A stretch of DNA of 64,000 nt from Montifringilla adamsi (GCA_017590115.1 JAGGNK010015558.1:1-64000); one strand, 5' to 3'. Counted from the stretch's first letter, positions 48,701-63,700 are shown. Numbers and translations are program-made. The notes: a model not told the origin generated them from the letters alone.

Positions 48701-51700
48701 TTAAGAGCAGATGTCTATAAAGCTGCTTATTGAACTATTGGAACAGTTGCATCAGTTTGTTCAGCTTACCAAATTATCATTTTAATAGATACACAATATC
48801 TATTTTTATATAAAATTATTTTAATATACAGTAATGTGTATTGCTTCTGTAGTAAGAAGCAAATTGAATAGTACTTTCTGACTGTTGATTGGGTGTGGTA
48901 AGACTTTCCTGGACTGGCATAAAAAGGCAAAAGGCATTCTCAGAGTACTGCCTATATAGTGTCACTTTAATATTGGCATGAATATTACTAGATAGAATAT
49001 TAGATATAGATAGAATATTTCATGAAATTACTAGGTGTGTAAATACAGGAATTAGTAGTACTGTTTCCTTCTGTGCTAGGAGTCCTCACAAGCATCTCTG
49101 TCTTCTAGTAGAGGCACACAAAGATGGTTTTTTTCCTAGAGCAGGAATGTACGTACCAGAGTAGATAATGAAAATTATCAATGAATTGTTAAATATTATT
49201 AGGTATCTTGCAATGTGCGTGTGAGGTGTTTTTAACATAACATTGTTTCGTATTCTTTCTGTGATCCTGTAATGCTGATATCCAAGTGGGCTGAGGTAAG
49301 ATTACATATGGAAAGTTTCCTGTGTATTTATCAATTTCTCAGTAAAGGTCAAAAAAGAAAATGTGTGAACTTCAGGGTATGATGTTGAGTTGGTCTGAAA
49401 CAGGACAAAGACACGTGACAATTTGGTGTTCAGACCTCTTGGATTAGCTGTTGCCAAGATGTCATGACGAAGGATCTCCATCTTGCATTTAAGGTTCTGA
49501 CTGCCTGGGTTACCAAGACCCATGCTAATTTGTCCTAGAACATTGCACACTTCAAGTCATGCTATCGAGCATGGGTTTTGCCAGACAACATTGTAATTTT
49601 TAGAGAATACTTCAATTTTTAATTTAATGGAGAAATTGCACACATTTATAATTACCTGCTGCTTTACAGTTCTTCAAATCCCATCTGTGCTCTCTGAGGA
49701 CAAATAAAAACTTCTGCAAATATATTCTAAGAAAGTTAAGCACAATATTTTAGGGAACAATAGCACATTTAGTGTGTAAATATATGCACCTTGGATTTTC
49801 TTTTACAGTATTAAATTATTTTATTGATGTGAACTTTGTCAAGCAGTCATGGTGCAGGGAGAAAGCATAGTCAAATTCAGCAGCAAGAGAATATAAATTC
49901 ACAAGAAGTTTTGAAGTGTTAAAAACTAGCAACACAGGCTTCTAGTGACATTAGTAATGCTTACTGCTTCTAGTATATTTATTTTATTAACTTAGAATCA
50001 TAAAACTTTGATAATTCAAAAGGTTTGGAACTCAAAGTTGAGGTATCAATCTTCTGAGAATGAAAAGGAAATAACCACTCTTAATGACTGCTTTTTCTTG
50101 ATTAAACTCCCACTTTTTTGCATCTGAGAACTGATCACGATGAAAAGATAATTCACGGAACAAATGTTGAATGTCTGTGGGATGTATTTATTAATTAGGT
50201 TGAAGAAGGAGATGGCTCCTCAGAAAAATCTGAATATTCAATGTAAGAAATGGTACTGACTTGGCTTACAAAACAAATGCAGAAAAACTGTCATCTGGAT
50301 GTCACTGTTGGTTTTAAATTAAATCAGTTTAAAGACAATATTTTAATATTCCCCAGGACTATGTAAGCCTTTTTTCATCATTTTCATATTATTTGTGGGT
50401 TACTATGATATGTGAGATGGTGGATACTTTCAGATAAAATAAACTAAAAAGGCAATGCAAAGCAAAGTATTTTGGTATATTCTAGCTATTTATAGTTATT
50501 CAAAACAGAGTTCACTTGCTTTTATTTATATCTGTAAAAATAAGAGTGAATCTGAAATGAAGAACTGATGGGAACTACAAACCATTTACAGTAAAGATAA
50601 TTGCGTATCTGAAATGTATCTGTACAGTGATGTCTGTTTTACCAGATTATATGGGCTCCCTCTGGTGGCTAATTTCTGTCACCTGGAGTCATAATGTACA
50701 GGGATATCTAGAATTCAAGTCTTTCTTGTATAAATAACAGGTTTTCTTTCAAGCAGTAATGCTTTGTGAGAGTTTTTTAATTCACTCAGGAACTTCTTTA
50801 CAATGGCTCTTTTTGCGCTGCTACCTAAATAATTATCTAGTCAGCTTTTTAACCTGCTTCTCACTGCATTTGTTTTAATTTTTTCTTTATTAAATCAGTT
50901 TAGAATTTAGAGTTTTTAATAACACAGTATTTGGAGAAATAATAATTTTTGTTTTCTGACTTCTATTCAGTGAAAAAAAAAAAAAAAAAAACCAAAATGA
51001 AACACCAAACCACTTACATCCACTGGCAATTCTTAGTTTTAACTGAAAAGAAAGTTAGTGTAAAACACCAAAAAACAAAGCTGGCAGGACCAGTAGGGCT
51101 TCAGATTAGAATTTAATGTGTTCCCTGAACTGCCTCTAACACCCAGAGGAGCCAGGATGAGGTCAAGGAATGGGCCCATGTGATTGTCATGAAGTTCAGC
51201 AAGATCAAGTGCAAGGTGCTGCAGCTGGGTCAGAGCAGCCCTGCTACCAGCACAGGCTGGGGATGGACAGATCACAGCAGCCCTGCCCAGAAGGACTTGG
51301 GGGTGCTGGTGGCTGAGAGGTTGGACATGACCCAGCCATGGGCACTCCCAGCCCAGAGAGCCACACGTGTCCTGGGCTGCATCCCGAGCAGTGTGGGCAG
51401 CAGGGCCAGGGAGGGGATTCTGCCCCTCTGCTCTGCTCTGCTGAGACCCCACCTGCAGGGCTGCAGCAGCTCTGGGGTCACAGCACAGGAAGGACATGGA
51501 ATTGTTGGGGTGGTCCAGAAGAAAGACACCAAGTTTATGAGAACACCTCTCCCATGAGGACAGGCTGAGGGAGTTGAGGCTGTACAGCCTGGAGAACAGT
51601 ACACTCCAGCAATAGCTGATTGTAGCCTTCCAGTACTTAAAATGGCCTTATAGGAAAGATGGGGACAAGAAATTAGAGCCTGTATTGATACGGCAAGGAA

Positions 51701-54700
51701 TAATATTTTTAAACTAAAAGAGAGTAAATTCAGACTAGATATAAGTAAGATGTTTTTTATGGTGAGGGTGGTGAAACGCTGGAACAGGTTACTCAAAGTG
51801 GTAATTTTTCCTTCAGTGGAACCATTCATCATCATGATTGACAGGACTCTGAGCAACCTCATGTTGTCAAAGATGTGTCTGCTTATTGCTGGGGGATTGG
51901 ACTAGATGAGCTGTAAAGATCTCTTCCAACTCAAAACGTTCTAGGATTCTGTGATATGCTCCTGGTGTCAGGATTAGCAGCAGATTTGATACCATCAGTT
52001 AGAAGACGCTTTAGTCGCTCATATGGACCTGCAATGTTCATCAAAGCTTAACCACTTCTGATTGATTGGTTTCCTGTTTGTTGTAGTCTGTTGCTTCATA
52101 TTCCTTGAAAAATTAATTTATTGTATGGCAGAAAATATCTGCTTTTCTTCCAAAGTATATTTAAATCATATTCCTTGGAAAATTAATTTATTGTATGGCA
52201 GAAAATATCTGCTTTTCTTCCAAAGTATATTTAAATCAATAATGGAAGTGATACCAGAGTAATCTTCTTCCAGATTAGTGAGATATCAATGAGCTCTAGC
52301 TCTAGATACTTAATCTATTAATCTGTTAAAAATTCAGTTTGTTCTAGTGTGCAGTGTTGGTGCACAAGACGTAGAAGCTGCTAAGAAGTTTAAGCTTAAG
52401 CTCATGTTCTTTTTAGATTTTATATCTGAAATTTTCAGAATAATATCAAATGTCTTTTAAGAGGTTAGTGAATATTACAATATTGCAGTGAATAACAATA
52501 TTACCGTATATCTGTATATCTGTAGTTGATAATGAATAGTTTTTAATTTTAGTTACTGAATTACCATGTCCACTTCTCATATATGGGGAACTAAATGTGT
52601 TTATTTGTTCCTGTATTAGTTTTTGCCCACTACATGGTTCACTTAGAAGGTTCCATCCAGCCCAGCCGTGAACACTTTCAGAGATAAGGCATCCACAGCC
52701 TCTCTGGGCAACCCATTCACAGTAAAGAATTTCAGCACCCTCACAGTAAAGAATTTCATTCTAGTATTTCATCTAGACCTGTCCTCCTGCATGTTAAGGT
52801 CATTCCCTCCTTCCTATGACTACAAGCCCTTGTGAAAAGGCCCTCTCCAACTTTTCGTGTAGGCCCACTGTAAGTACTGGAAGGTGCTCTAAGGATACAA
52901 TTGGCTTTCTGGGTTGTGAGTGCCCATGGCTGGTCACAGTAAGCTGCCTGTCCATGAACACCACCACATCTTTCTTTCAGAAGGCTGCTCTCAACCCATT
53001 CTCTGCCCAGCCTGTATTGGTGCTTGGGATTGCCCTGACCCAGAATCCTGCAGTTGACCTTACTGAATTTCCACAGGTTTGCACAGGCCCATCTCTTGGG
53101 CCTGTTCTAGGTCCCTCTGGGTGGCATTCCTTCTCTCTAGTGAATGCCACACAGCTTGGTGTCATTGGAAAACTTGCTGCGGGTGCTCCCAACTGTCCAT
53201 ATCATTGACAGAGATGTTAAACAGCACCAGTCCCAGTACTCTCCCCTGGGGAGCACCACTTGTCACTACTATCCACTTGGACATGGAGTTTTTGATGGCA
53301 ACATTTAGAGTGCAACCATCCAGCCAATTCCTTATCCACCAAGTGGTCTGTCTGTCAGTTATGTGTCTCTCCAGTTTACAGACCAAGATATCATGCAAAA
53401 CAGTGTCAAATGCCTTGCAGAAGTCACAGTAGAAGACATCAGTTGCTCTTCCCTTATCCATCAGTGATGTAATCCTATTGCAGGAGGCCTTTGGCTTCAT
53501 TAATTTGTTGTGGTATCGTTATTAGTGGTTGTTGGTAGTTTTTTCCTCTATTTTTGCCTTTTTTTTCTTAAAAATATTGAAGATGAAATCAAGACTTTTA
53601 CTGTAATGCAGATTGAAAAATGGAAAGCCATAATCTTGTTTGCTCCCTTGTTCTGCAATAAAACAATGATTTGCAGATGACAATTACTACATATGCTGTG
53701 CTGTTATTTAGTGTGAGTGAGAGAGGCATTGGGTCATTTTCAGCTGTAGTAATATTTTTTAAAGTTTTGGTTTTGTGCTAGCTTAATCCATGTTTCACAA
53801 TCTGAGAGTCTGTAGAAATACTTCTTGGCTCTTTTAATTATCCATTCAATAAATTTGGACTTTTTACAGGGCCTGAAAAAGGTTTGCATTTTTAAAAACA
53901 TTGACAATTGGTGCCTGCAATTGATTTACTCTTTGGATTAAATGCTAGCAATAGTATACAGTGTTTATTACCAACAGTTGCTGATGGTCAGTCATCACTG
54001 GCTCTCGCACATATAGTAAAGTATTTGACTTTTGTTTCTCTTGTTGTTTTATACCAGAAATGTAGTATGAATATTTTTAATAAAACAAATAACAAGATTT
54101 AACAAGATTCAGATGTAATAACAGATAACAATATTACAGATGTAATATTCCCATTATGTTTCTTCCCTCCAAATGCAAAAATTGACGATTTGGTCAGTAA
54201 TCAGTAATGCTAATTAAAAAAAAAATGTTTGGTTTGTTGATTTTTGGAGCTGTTGAAGACCTGTTTCACTTTATTTGCCCATGCAGAAGAAATAGTCTCA
54301 AGGCTCCTAGTAATTCCAGTCATGGAACAGAGTAAGGTCATGCATGTCAAGTGGAGACATAATTTCAAAATGACAAAAAAATTCCTGAATTACTTTCTGG
54401 AAATGGTATAAATTAGACTAAGTTGATACAATTTTCAGTGAGTTAGGACTGCTGTAATGTCAGGATCACTACTTTTTTGCATGTAGCACATACTAGAAAA
54501 AATATCCTGGCATCTTTCTTAGTGTGCTGGTGATCCTTTTCTGTTCTGAGAGAACACATTTGGGAGCTCTGCCTATTAGCAGAGATCATGAAGCATTAAA
54601 GCTTCGAGTTTAATAAACATCTAAACCCCAAATTTTACCTAGCCTTTAATGCAATTGATTTCTGATTCAGTGAACTCAAGTGAATTATTGATCATTTGAT

Positions 54701-57700
54701 TAGAATAACATTTCATGTGGCTGTCTGTTGGTGGTGGCATTAGTGCAGAGTTTGGTGTGAGTTTATCACATGCTTTTAGGCCTTTTGTAGTTGCCTATTG
54801 TGAGCGCTTTAGTCCTTAATGTCCATGAATAGTACTGCTTATGCTTTTTTTCCAAAAGAAATACAAGTGTGTCAGAGTGAGCTGCATCACAGTTGAAAGG
54901 TAGTCCTGGTACTGTTCACAGTTGTGCTCACTCCATGGTGATACTTCCATTAAGTTAGTGTGTTGTGTTAAATGGCATGTTTTGTATTTAATGAAGAAAT
55001 GTACCAAATGAACAAGATTAAGCAGTGGGGGAAAAAAGAGGCTTAAGAATAAATGTATTACTCCTAAAAAATTTTAGAAACAAGTTAATCTTTTCCCAGA
55101 CTTTAAGAGGCAAAACAAGGGCCACTGAATATTGAAGTTTGATTTGATTAGAGCTTGCTAGCATTTCATGTGGTTAAATAATGAACTCTGTTTTGAAAGA
55201 AAGACTTTAAACAGTGCTGGGTGTGGCATTTATTTTTTTCCGTGGGTTTGTTTGATAACGTAGTTTACAGCACATGTAAAAATACTGTTCTAGGACACTA
55301 ACCAAGTTACAAAGTAGATGTAAATAAACACTGAAAATGGTTAATACTGACTTTTGAACAGCTCTGCAGGACATCTTTGTGCTTCTTTTCCACAGGGAAG
55401 GGTAACAAAGCAAGTATTTATTTATGTTCTTATAAATTATTTTCTTTGTATTTTCTTTAAATACTGTGAATACTTGAGTGCTGCTGACCCTAGTGGCTAA
55501 ATGTACAAATAGCTTGGAATGTCACAGTTTCTCAAAGACTGTGCCCACAAACAGTTCTACGCAGAAGACTGACTGAGGAATGAGCTTAGTTTATCAACAC
55601 TGACAGTGTCCAAGGGATTCAGCAAAGTAGTCTTTGTAAAGGAGGCAGACTAGTGCTGTATTTCAGAAGTTAATTAAAGAAATTAAATATGAATATTTTT
55701 GAGGACTTTTATGAGAAGCTGGGCTTGAGGCAGATGGAAAAGTCTTTAAGAGTCTTATGCTGTAGAGCTGTTTTCAAGGAGGAGATACAAGCTGAAAAGC
55801 TGTACCAACAAATGTAACTTAATTGCTGTCCTAGATGTCTGTTTTATTTTGCCTGCAAAAAATCGGTCCTTTGAACAAACTGCCAAAGCTTTTGTCTGAA
55901 GCCAGCATAGATTTTTAATAATTACATATATCTAAGTTGTAAACTTGTTTTAGAATGCAATTTATTGATTTTTAATGGTCTGGAGAGTTATAAAGGAGCA
56001 AGTTTCATTGAAAAAATATTTGAATGCAAGTGGAAGAATCATAGCATTAATAAAAGCATCTTAGACAACATCAGTAGATATAACAGGGCGAGAGCTAGAT
56101 TGTGAATATTCTAGAACACTCAGTAAGATAAAGTACTGTTGGGCACACTCAAATTTTTTTCCTACAGGCAAACAATGCAGTTGCAGCCACAATGCAGTTG
56201 CAGCCTGACATTTTAAAGAGTCTTTTGGGATTGCAAAGGAGCAAAGCAACGTCCATTTCAGTAACTTAAATAGGAGGAATATATTAAGTAGGTGATAGTC
56301 ATCACAAAATGCAGTAGGATGTATGACGGATTCTACTATGACCAGAAAAATTGAATAGCTTTAAAACAACTGAAAATGGAAAAAACATACTGAGATGTGT
56401 TTTATGTTAATAAAGTAAATAAGACCTGTACTTATATAAAAACATCACTTTATATGTAATTAATATTTAGGAAAGGTTTGATATTTTGAACTTATTTATT
56501 TGGGGTATATTTTTCTTTTAAGGTAGGAATTTTTTTTTTGTTTTCTAATGGAAAAAAGTTCTTTTTGTCTGAAAGTTCTGGATGCTATAAAATATATTAC
56601 CCTATTTTTGCTCCATAGGGTCACATTAACCATCTTAACTTTTGATGATTTCATGGGCTTAAGTTCAGAACTTCAGTAAGGAACCATACCTCTTTTCATT
56701 TACAGGGACAATGCGTGACTTCTAAAAAAGATGTGATTCTTTCAAACTGTCTTTGAGTATGTGGGCTATAACTTAACATATTTACAGTGTCTAGTGTTCC
56801 AGAATCTTAGCTGAATCTTCTTAAAAGTGTCTGTTTCTTTCATCATTGCATACTTGCATGGTCTTCTTCAGCAGGTGCATCATGCACCATGTAGACAGGC
56901 AGAGCCTTTTGTTACAGAGACTTATATTCATAGACTAGAGTCATGCTTTTGTTCGGTACCTTTTCTACACCTCTCCTTCATGTTTCACAAGACTGCTACT
57001 TTCTACACAATTTGGTGGAAAAGGAGAGTGTAGAAATGAGGACGTTGCTAGAGGAAGAAGAAGCTTCCAAACGACTACTCATTTAGAAAGCAGACAGCTG
57101 AGTATGTATTTGTTCATATTGTGTATGTTGGCCTGCCACTTAGCTTATGAATACTTAAAACCAGCCATATTTCACATCATGTTGTTTATGCAGTCAGAGA
57201 GAAAATATGGAGTGAAGCTGAAGCAAAAGCAGGAATAGAAAAGGATGAGAAAAGGGGCCATAATGCTCTCCAGATTGGTGTATTAGCTGACATTATTTTG
57301 CTGCTCACAGACCTCACACTTTCACAGATCATAGCTTTCATAGATCATAGCAGTGTTGTCCTACTCAGGTGTTGCTGTCTAGACAGATCTCTACCTTGAA
57401 TCATTGCCTTTGGTACATGTTTCCTGTCTCTTTTGAAAACTCTTGTGTTATCAGCGCAATGAAAAATACTTTTTACCTGATATTTGCCACCTTTTTATTT
57501 TAGAGGAAAAAAATCTGGTCTTTCTTTCTGATGGTAAACATCTTAATTGATAATAATTATTTTGAGGCTACTCAGATTATGATCCTTTTCTGCTTTGTTT
57601 TTGGTCTGTAAGCCACATAGAAATAGTGTCCCTTGAATATAAGGTACTTGCTGTATTCACATACTTTGTAGCCAGAGGACCAGAAAAGCCTGAGATAGAT

Positions 57701-60700
57701 AATGTTGCCTTTGATCTGGTGAACTGAGTGCAGGGTTGGAAGCCTAATAACAGAATCAGGGTTAAATTCTTCATCTGAAAAAATTCTTTCCAAGGAAGTG
57801 CTACATGTTGCTACTGGTAATTGTCATTATTTCTGTTGCCAGTATCACCTCTACCTTTTCCTTTTTTTTTCCTTAATTGGATACTATTACTGTGCTATAG
57901 TTTTCTCATTTTTCTTTTTCTTTTTCTTTTTTTTTTTTTTTTTTAAGAAAGATTTGGTGAGGCATTCAACATCTCTAGAGGCTATATATCAGCTAGGCTG
58001 ATATATCATTCTGAGGATATAACGAGTAGTCAGAAATTCAGTGATTGGTGTGGTGGAACTGTATGTATTGAATTAGATTAAAGGATAGTGTTTTGCCCGT
58101 ACTATTTCAGCGTTTTCCCTTAGACTGACCTGTTAGCAGGCCAGTTTTATTTTTTTGTCCCTTATTCTCTTTTTGGCAAAGAAGAGCTGACCAAATCCAT
58201 AAGTTAAGATTTGCTTGTAGCAGTTCGGTACTAGCATGATAATTATATCACATATATGAAATTTAGCTCAAAGAAAACAGCTGCTCATCTTTACTCTGCA
58301 TTCCTCCAAATAAGATATGCTTTTATTTGGTTTTTTCCTTCTTTTTTTAAAATGTAGAATAAAAGGTCCTTTTCTAGGAAAAAAAAAACCATTCTTACTG
58401 TTTTACAAAATAATTTCTCATTTATGACAAGCAATAAAAATGGAAAATTAGTGTTAGAAACACTGATGTTGATGTAATATATTTGAGCTTCCTGGCTTCT
58501 GAATTTGAAAGCTTGAATTTTTTTGCTAAACATGTCACAGGATCAAATGATAGCAAGAAAAAGATTGCTTATATGTTTGTGTACATATAAAATTGACCTT
58601 TGTGATGCAGCTTGACATCTAAACACTAAAAGCAGTCATTTGTTTTGACAGCAGAATTAATTGAGGCTAAAACAGTCGAAATTCCACTTGTATCAAGCTG
58701 TTCATTAGGAACTGCTGTCTGGCTTTAGTGCTGTCAGAAAAATAACCTGTTCTGCGATGATTAAATAGCAGAATGATGGTCGGTCCACTGAATTTGAGAG
58801 AGAGGTTGAATAAACTTTCTACTGCGGAAACAATTCAGAAGTGACACGCTGCAAGGGGGGTCAGAATGTGCATTGATATCCAGCTGAGCTGTCAACTGGC
58901 ACTGAGCCAGGCACGCAAAGCTTTGCCATTTGAAGCAGCATGTGAAGCATGTGCAGTTTAAAAAATTGTCCTCCTTTCATGCATGATTTACACTCAGAGA
59001 CAAACTTTTGTTTTTGTTGAAAACAAGAATATGGTTTGTTACTGCATTTGTATCTACAGGTACAGATTTATGGAGTATTTTTAAAAGATTTTGCCTGAAA
59101 CAGATACATTAATGTTTATATGTGTGCATGCATGTGTGTAAACTGAATCCTGAGGCTGTGGGGAGAGGCAGTTTTCAGGGGGTATTCTGAGGGTCTGAGT
59201 GTTTCTAGTTGCTGAGAATTATGTGAAGTTAATACCAGTATAATGTCACTTTCTGTCATGCCCCCCTTAAGATGAAAAGGACACAGTTTTCAAAAGCAGA
59301 TGCAAATGTAAAGCAGTTCTTATTTGATTTGTTGACTTCTTGATTTGTTTAACTTTTTAGCTCTGTGGGATTTTCCAGTTCATTGATATACTTACTGGGG
59401 GCACTTTTTCAGGGTATGACATAATATTATGTTTTCCTTACTAGTAATATTGGTTGACTTTTGCATTTGACTTGTTTATTTAAGAATCCAAACAGTAAAA
59501 TATTTTTTTTTTCCTCTCAGTTGAGGAAAGTGGGAGTTATTTTATTGTTTTGACATTAGCAAAACATTCTCCTAGACCTCCCTCAGAGAGGTTTTATGTA
59601 AAAGTTATACAGACAGGCTAGGAAACCTGTATCTAGGATTTTGTGGTGAGGTTTTGTCTGGTTTTTTCCCAAGTAGCAGGTATAAGATACTGGTAATAAA
59701 GATAGTTTCTGTAGTTCCCTTGAATATACTCTAAAAGTACTGTTCCCACAGATGTGAGCTAAATATGTAGGAGATTCTGTAAGATAATGTACAGTGCAAT
59801 TACATCTTCTTCATTTGTCTGTCAATAAGAGCATTATCTCCTTTTTGCTAGCTATATACTCTAGGGGCACGAAAGCTCACATACTCACACGCCATTTGTA
59901 ACAAGAGAAACATTACATGTAGTTATTGAACAGTCTAGGAGATGCATTCTGAGATGCATTCTTACTCACTGGTGCTTAATTTATGTAAGTTTCAATTCTT
60001 ATAAATTATGAAATTAACTAAAAAATTACACTGTATTATATTATTGTATAAATTATGTTTATACAAATTATTTTTTTCTGTTCCAGCCAACAAAAGCTGC
60101 TTTATTTTCAAGAACCTAAGAACTGACACAATCCTGGTGTATTTGCTTTAGTCTCTTGTCAATTAGCAGCTATCTGCCTCCATGTGTTTGTGAAAGCATA
60201 CTCTATTTGCTTTCTTATTCTGTCCCAACTGGTAGAATACTGTGAGCATTCAAAAATTCAGTGCAGCTTGCAGTGATGCTTGCTAGGAATTTCTGTGTAC
60301 AGTTAGAGGAACTTACTGAGTTTTAATGTCTGCTTCCTTTGTAGAATACTACTATTTCTCATTAGCATCCCGATAGCTAGGTATATATACTTAAGTGATG
60401 GAAATCCCACTAGATACTCATGTCTCTTTCTATTGCAAAGTGTAACCTTCATTTATGTACTGTATTTATTAATTTTTTTCTATTTTGTGTGTCTACAGTA
60501 TCAAATACATGCAAGTCTGTATAGAGGTATTTGAGGTGTTAAAGACAGTGTTACCAAAGTATGGATTAATACAGCAGCAGGGAGAGTAGACTTTTGAAAG
60601 TTGCGGTCTCCTTACAGCAGAACATTAAATCAGAGACCTTTGCAAGGATTGGACTAGATCTCAGCTATAAGTTTTTATTTACTCTGAAAAAAGTCTTGAA

Positions 60701-63700
60701 ATGTCTTTTTTTTTTTTTTTTTTTTTTTACAGTACTGCTGTAGTTTTAGAATTTGGTTTTGTGTTCATATGAATGCTTGAGAATGGGCTTCCTTTTCGGT
60801 TCACATTATTGTGTTGTTATGAGAAAAAGAGCAAAGAAAATTTTAGTGCTTTGATTGCCGTACTGCCAAATAGCAGTGTTATCAGCATTATCACCTGCAC
60901 TGCAGTATGGCACCATTTAGATGGTTCTTTCAGTGCCTTAGGCTATCATGTGGCCTGGACTTCAGTCCCCAACATCAACACTACTTCTTAAATGTGAAGC
61001 AACTGCTTTTCTTTCTTTTAATGTTGCAATGGACAGTGAATCTGTTTACTTGCATCAAAAATTTTAGCCATTGTAATCATCCAGATTTTGAGCTGAAGTC
61101 CTTCTTGGTGTTAAGCCTTTGTCTACAGTACAGTCATTGGGCACAAGTCTGTTATGAAAACTTTCTGCCTCCTAGAGGTAATGAGTCCACCTTAAAAACT
61201 TCATGTAGTTGTTACAGAAGTTATTGAGCTACCAGGACATAAGTTTGCATGTTTTGACTTCCATTTGTATATTACGTCTGTCTGGCAATCTCCATTAATG
61301 CCAATCCACCACTAGTTCTTGACTATAGCAACTTCTGACTTCTTGACTTCTGATTAAGGAATAGAAAGATATGCATTATGGTGTCACAGAGGAGAAAGCT
61401 TCCTGAGTTGGGATTTTTTTTTAGAGTTTGGGGGATTTTTTTTTCAGTGGTAATGCAGCTGCTTTTGTTTCCATGTTCTACACAGACAGTGGGCAGTGCT
61501 GCAAAACTTCTTAAGAAACTGTCTGAATTCCTTATTGATGCTATGCTCCTGTAACAATATGTGTGCCTAATGCCTTATGGCTGACTAGGAGACTGCAGCT
61601 GGTTCTAGCAGAGGACAGTGTGCTCTGTGTGACAACACACAGTTCTGGCTGGACAGCAGTATTATGACCTCTCTGGACTCAAAGACGTCTCTCCACAGGA
61701 GATTCCAGCTGTTATGCAGGCTATTGAAAGCTTCTCACAGCTATCCTGTTTTCTAAGTTAGTACACTATAAAGTGCCACAGTAGAAAGGAAATGTCTATT
61801 TCTGAAATGTTACTTTGATTAAAAATACTATGCCCAAGGCAAAATATGCTACTCTTTATGGCTGACATATAGGGAGCAGAACTGTTGGGAGGTCTGAAGT
61901 TACAGAACAAAATTTGTCAGAAAATTTAAAACTGTTAAACATTTCACTCTGCTCCATTCAAAAGGGCAAACTGGATGCACAGAATATTCTTAGTTGGAAG
62001 GCACCCACAAGGATCATCAAGTCCAGCTCTTAAGTGAATAGCCCATATAGGGATTGAACCCACAACCTCAGTGTTAATAGCACCATGCCCTAACCAACTG
62101 AGCTAATTAGAGACAGCCACTGAAATGAATTTCTGAAATTCCAAAGGAAGAAGGGCCTTATACAAATTTGAGCAGGAAAGGTAAGTTACTACCAAAATAG
62201 GATTTTGAATTGTAACTGGTTCACATGATATCTGTGTTTCTGTAGTAAAGGAAGAATGTGTCTTCAAATATAAATTCTTACAAGGCACAAAAATCTCACC
62301 TTTAAAGGCAAGTGTTTTAACCAAGCATAATGGAAAAAAACAGATGCACTTGGATGTCTTGTTGAAGAAAATATTTCCTTTCTGCATATTTTAGAAGTGG
62401 AAGTTAAGATACTGATCTGAAATATGGATAAGCTCTATTTGAGCCTTCATTATTTCTTTTAATCATTGGTGTAAAAGTTTTAAAATTAAGGGGATCACTC
62501 TTAGTAGAAATGGTAAAGAAATGGTGGAATTCTGAAAAAGCCTGAGTATTTTATTCCTCTGAAAATATATTTAAGTCTCGGTGTTTACAGTGTTCTTTCT
62601 TTTGCTTTAGGGATGAGTTTCTGAATTGAATAATTAGACTTGCATTTGAAGTAATTTACTAATTGAAATTTAAAGGTCTGTTAAGACTGCTATTTGAGAT
62701 TTGTCTTAATATTCTGCTTTCAAGAGCGTCATTTGGAGGCCAAAAAATTACCTTATGATAAGTGAGATATTGATGGGTTCTAGTCCAAAATTCTGATCCT
62801 GTTGTTTTACAGACATTTAAGTTTATTTTTACTGATTGGGAAAATTTTGCAAACTCGGTCTTAATTACAGTAAATATAAATTAATACTTTGAGCATCATA
62901 ATTTTAAAAAAATAGAAGTCATTAGAAGTATTTTTCCCCTCTGTCTTATCTGTAATGTATCTGTACATAAACTTGTGTGCATGCTATCATAATGTTTGTA
63001 GAAAGGTAAGTAATAACTGCTATGGCACAGTGATAGCATGCTAAATTTTTTCTTCTGTGGATACAGATACAAGGTAATGCAACATGGGCTGGAAGAAAAG
63101 GTGCCTGCCTGCATGTGCTCTCCCTCTGTTTTCATTGCACTTCCACAAGTGCTGGTATGATTCTATCATTCCCTGAACAAGATCCTACAGAAACTCACAC
63201 TGTTTTCTGTACACGTGCTTCCTAAAATGTCTTTTAGTGAGATTAAATAAATTCTAGGTTTAGGAATGTATAGGAATAGATGAGGCTTAGGACATCAATT
63301 TGCAATGGCAACTGACTGTTAATTTGTGGCAAATGTAACGTGAGGAATTTCTTTAGATCCAGAACTTAGCTAGTATTCTTTTTTTGGTCCTATTGGGTCT
63401 CAATGATTTTTTTGGAAAAAAATTATTTATTGCTGTGTTTAAGGTTTTATGTGCCACTTCTAATTGTGTAGGCAATTGGTTGTGGAGAGGAAACACTGGA
63501 ACTAGCAATGCAGGGTTAGAAAAAGTGTGACTTTCAAAATTAGGGCTGTAGCTTTTCCTTTTTCATTTTTACTTATACCATTCTTGTTCATTCAAAGAAG
63601 GTAGATTGAAAGCCTTACACTGATGCTATATTATAAATGCAATTTTGAATGAGGACACTAATTAGATATAGGCAATTGAATTGTAGTTAGATGATGACTA

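Noticed and set aside
51039..51862. ORFs of 125-196 codons on both strands
   Set aside because: They fall within a CR1 LINE fragment; none keeps the CR1 reading frame over its length.
52816..53432. + strand ORFs of 117-130 codons
   Set aside because: They are antisense to the CR1 reverse transcriptase remnant on the - strand.
58750..58800. Box C/D snoRNA-like motifs (GATGATT ... CTGA)
   Set aside because: The boxes are imperfect, there is no terminal stem, and the spacing is too short.
62041..62110. Functional tRNA-Ile gene
   Set aside because: The anticodon and stem bases differ from tRNA-Ile and the sequence is joined to a CR1-like tail, so it is a SINE.
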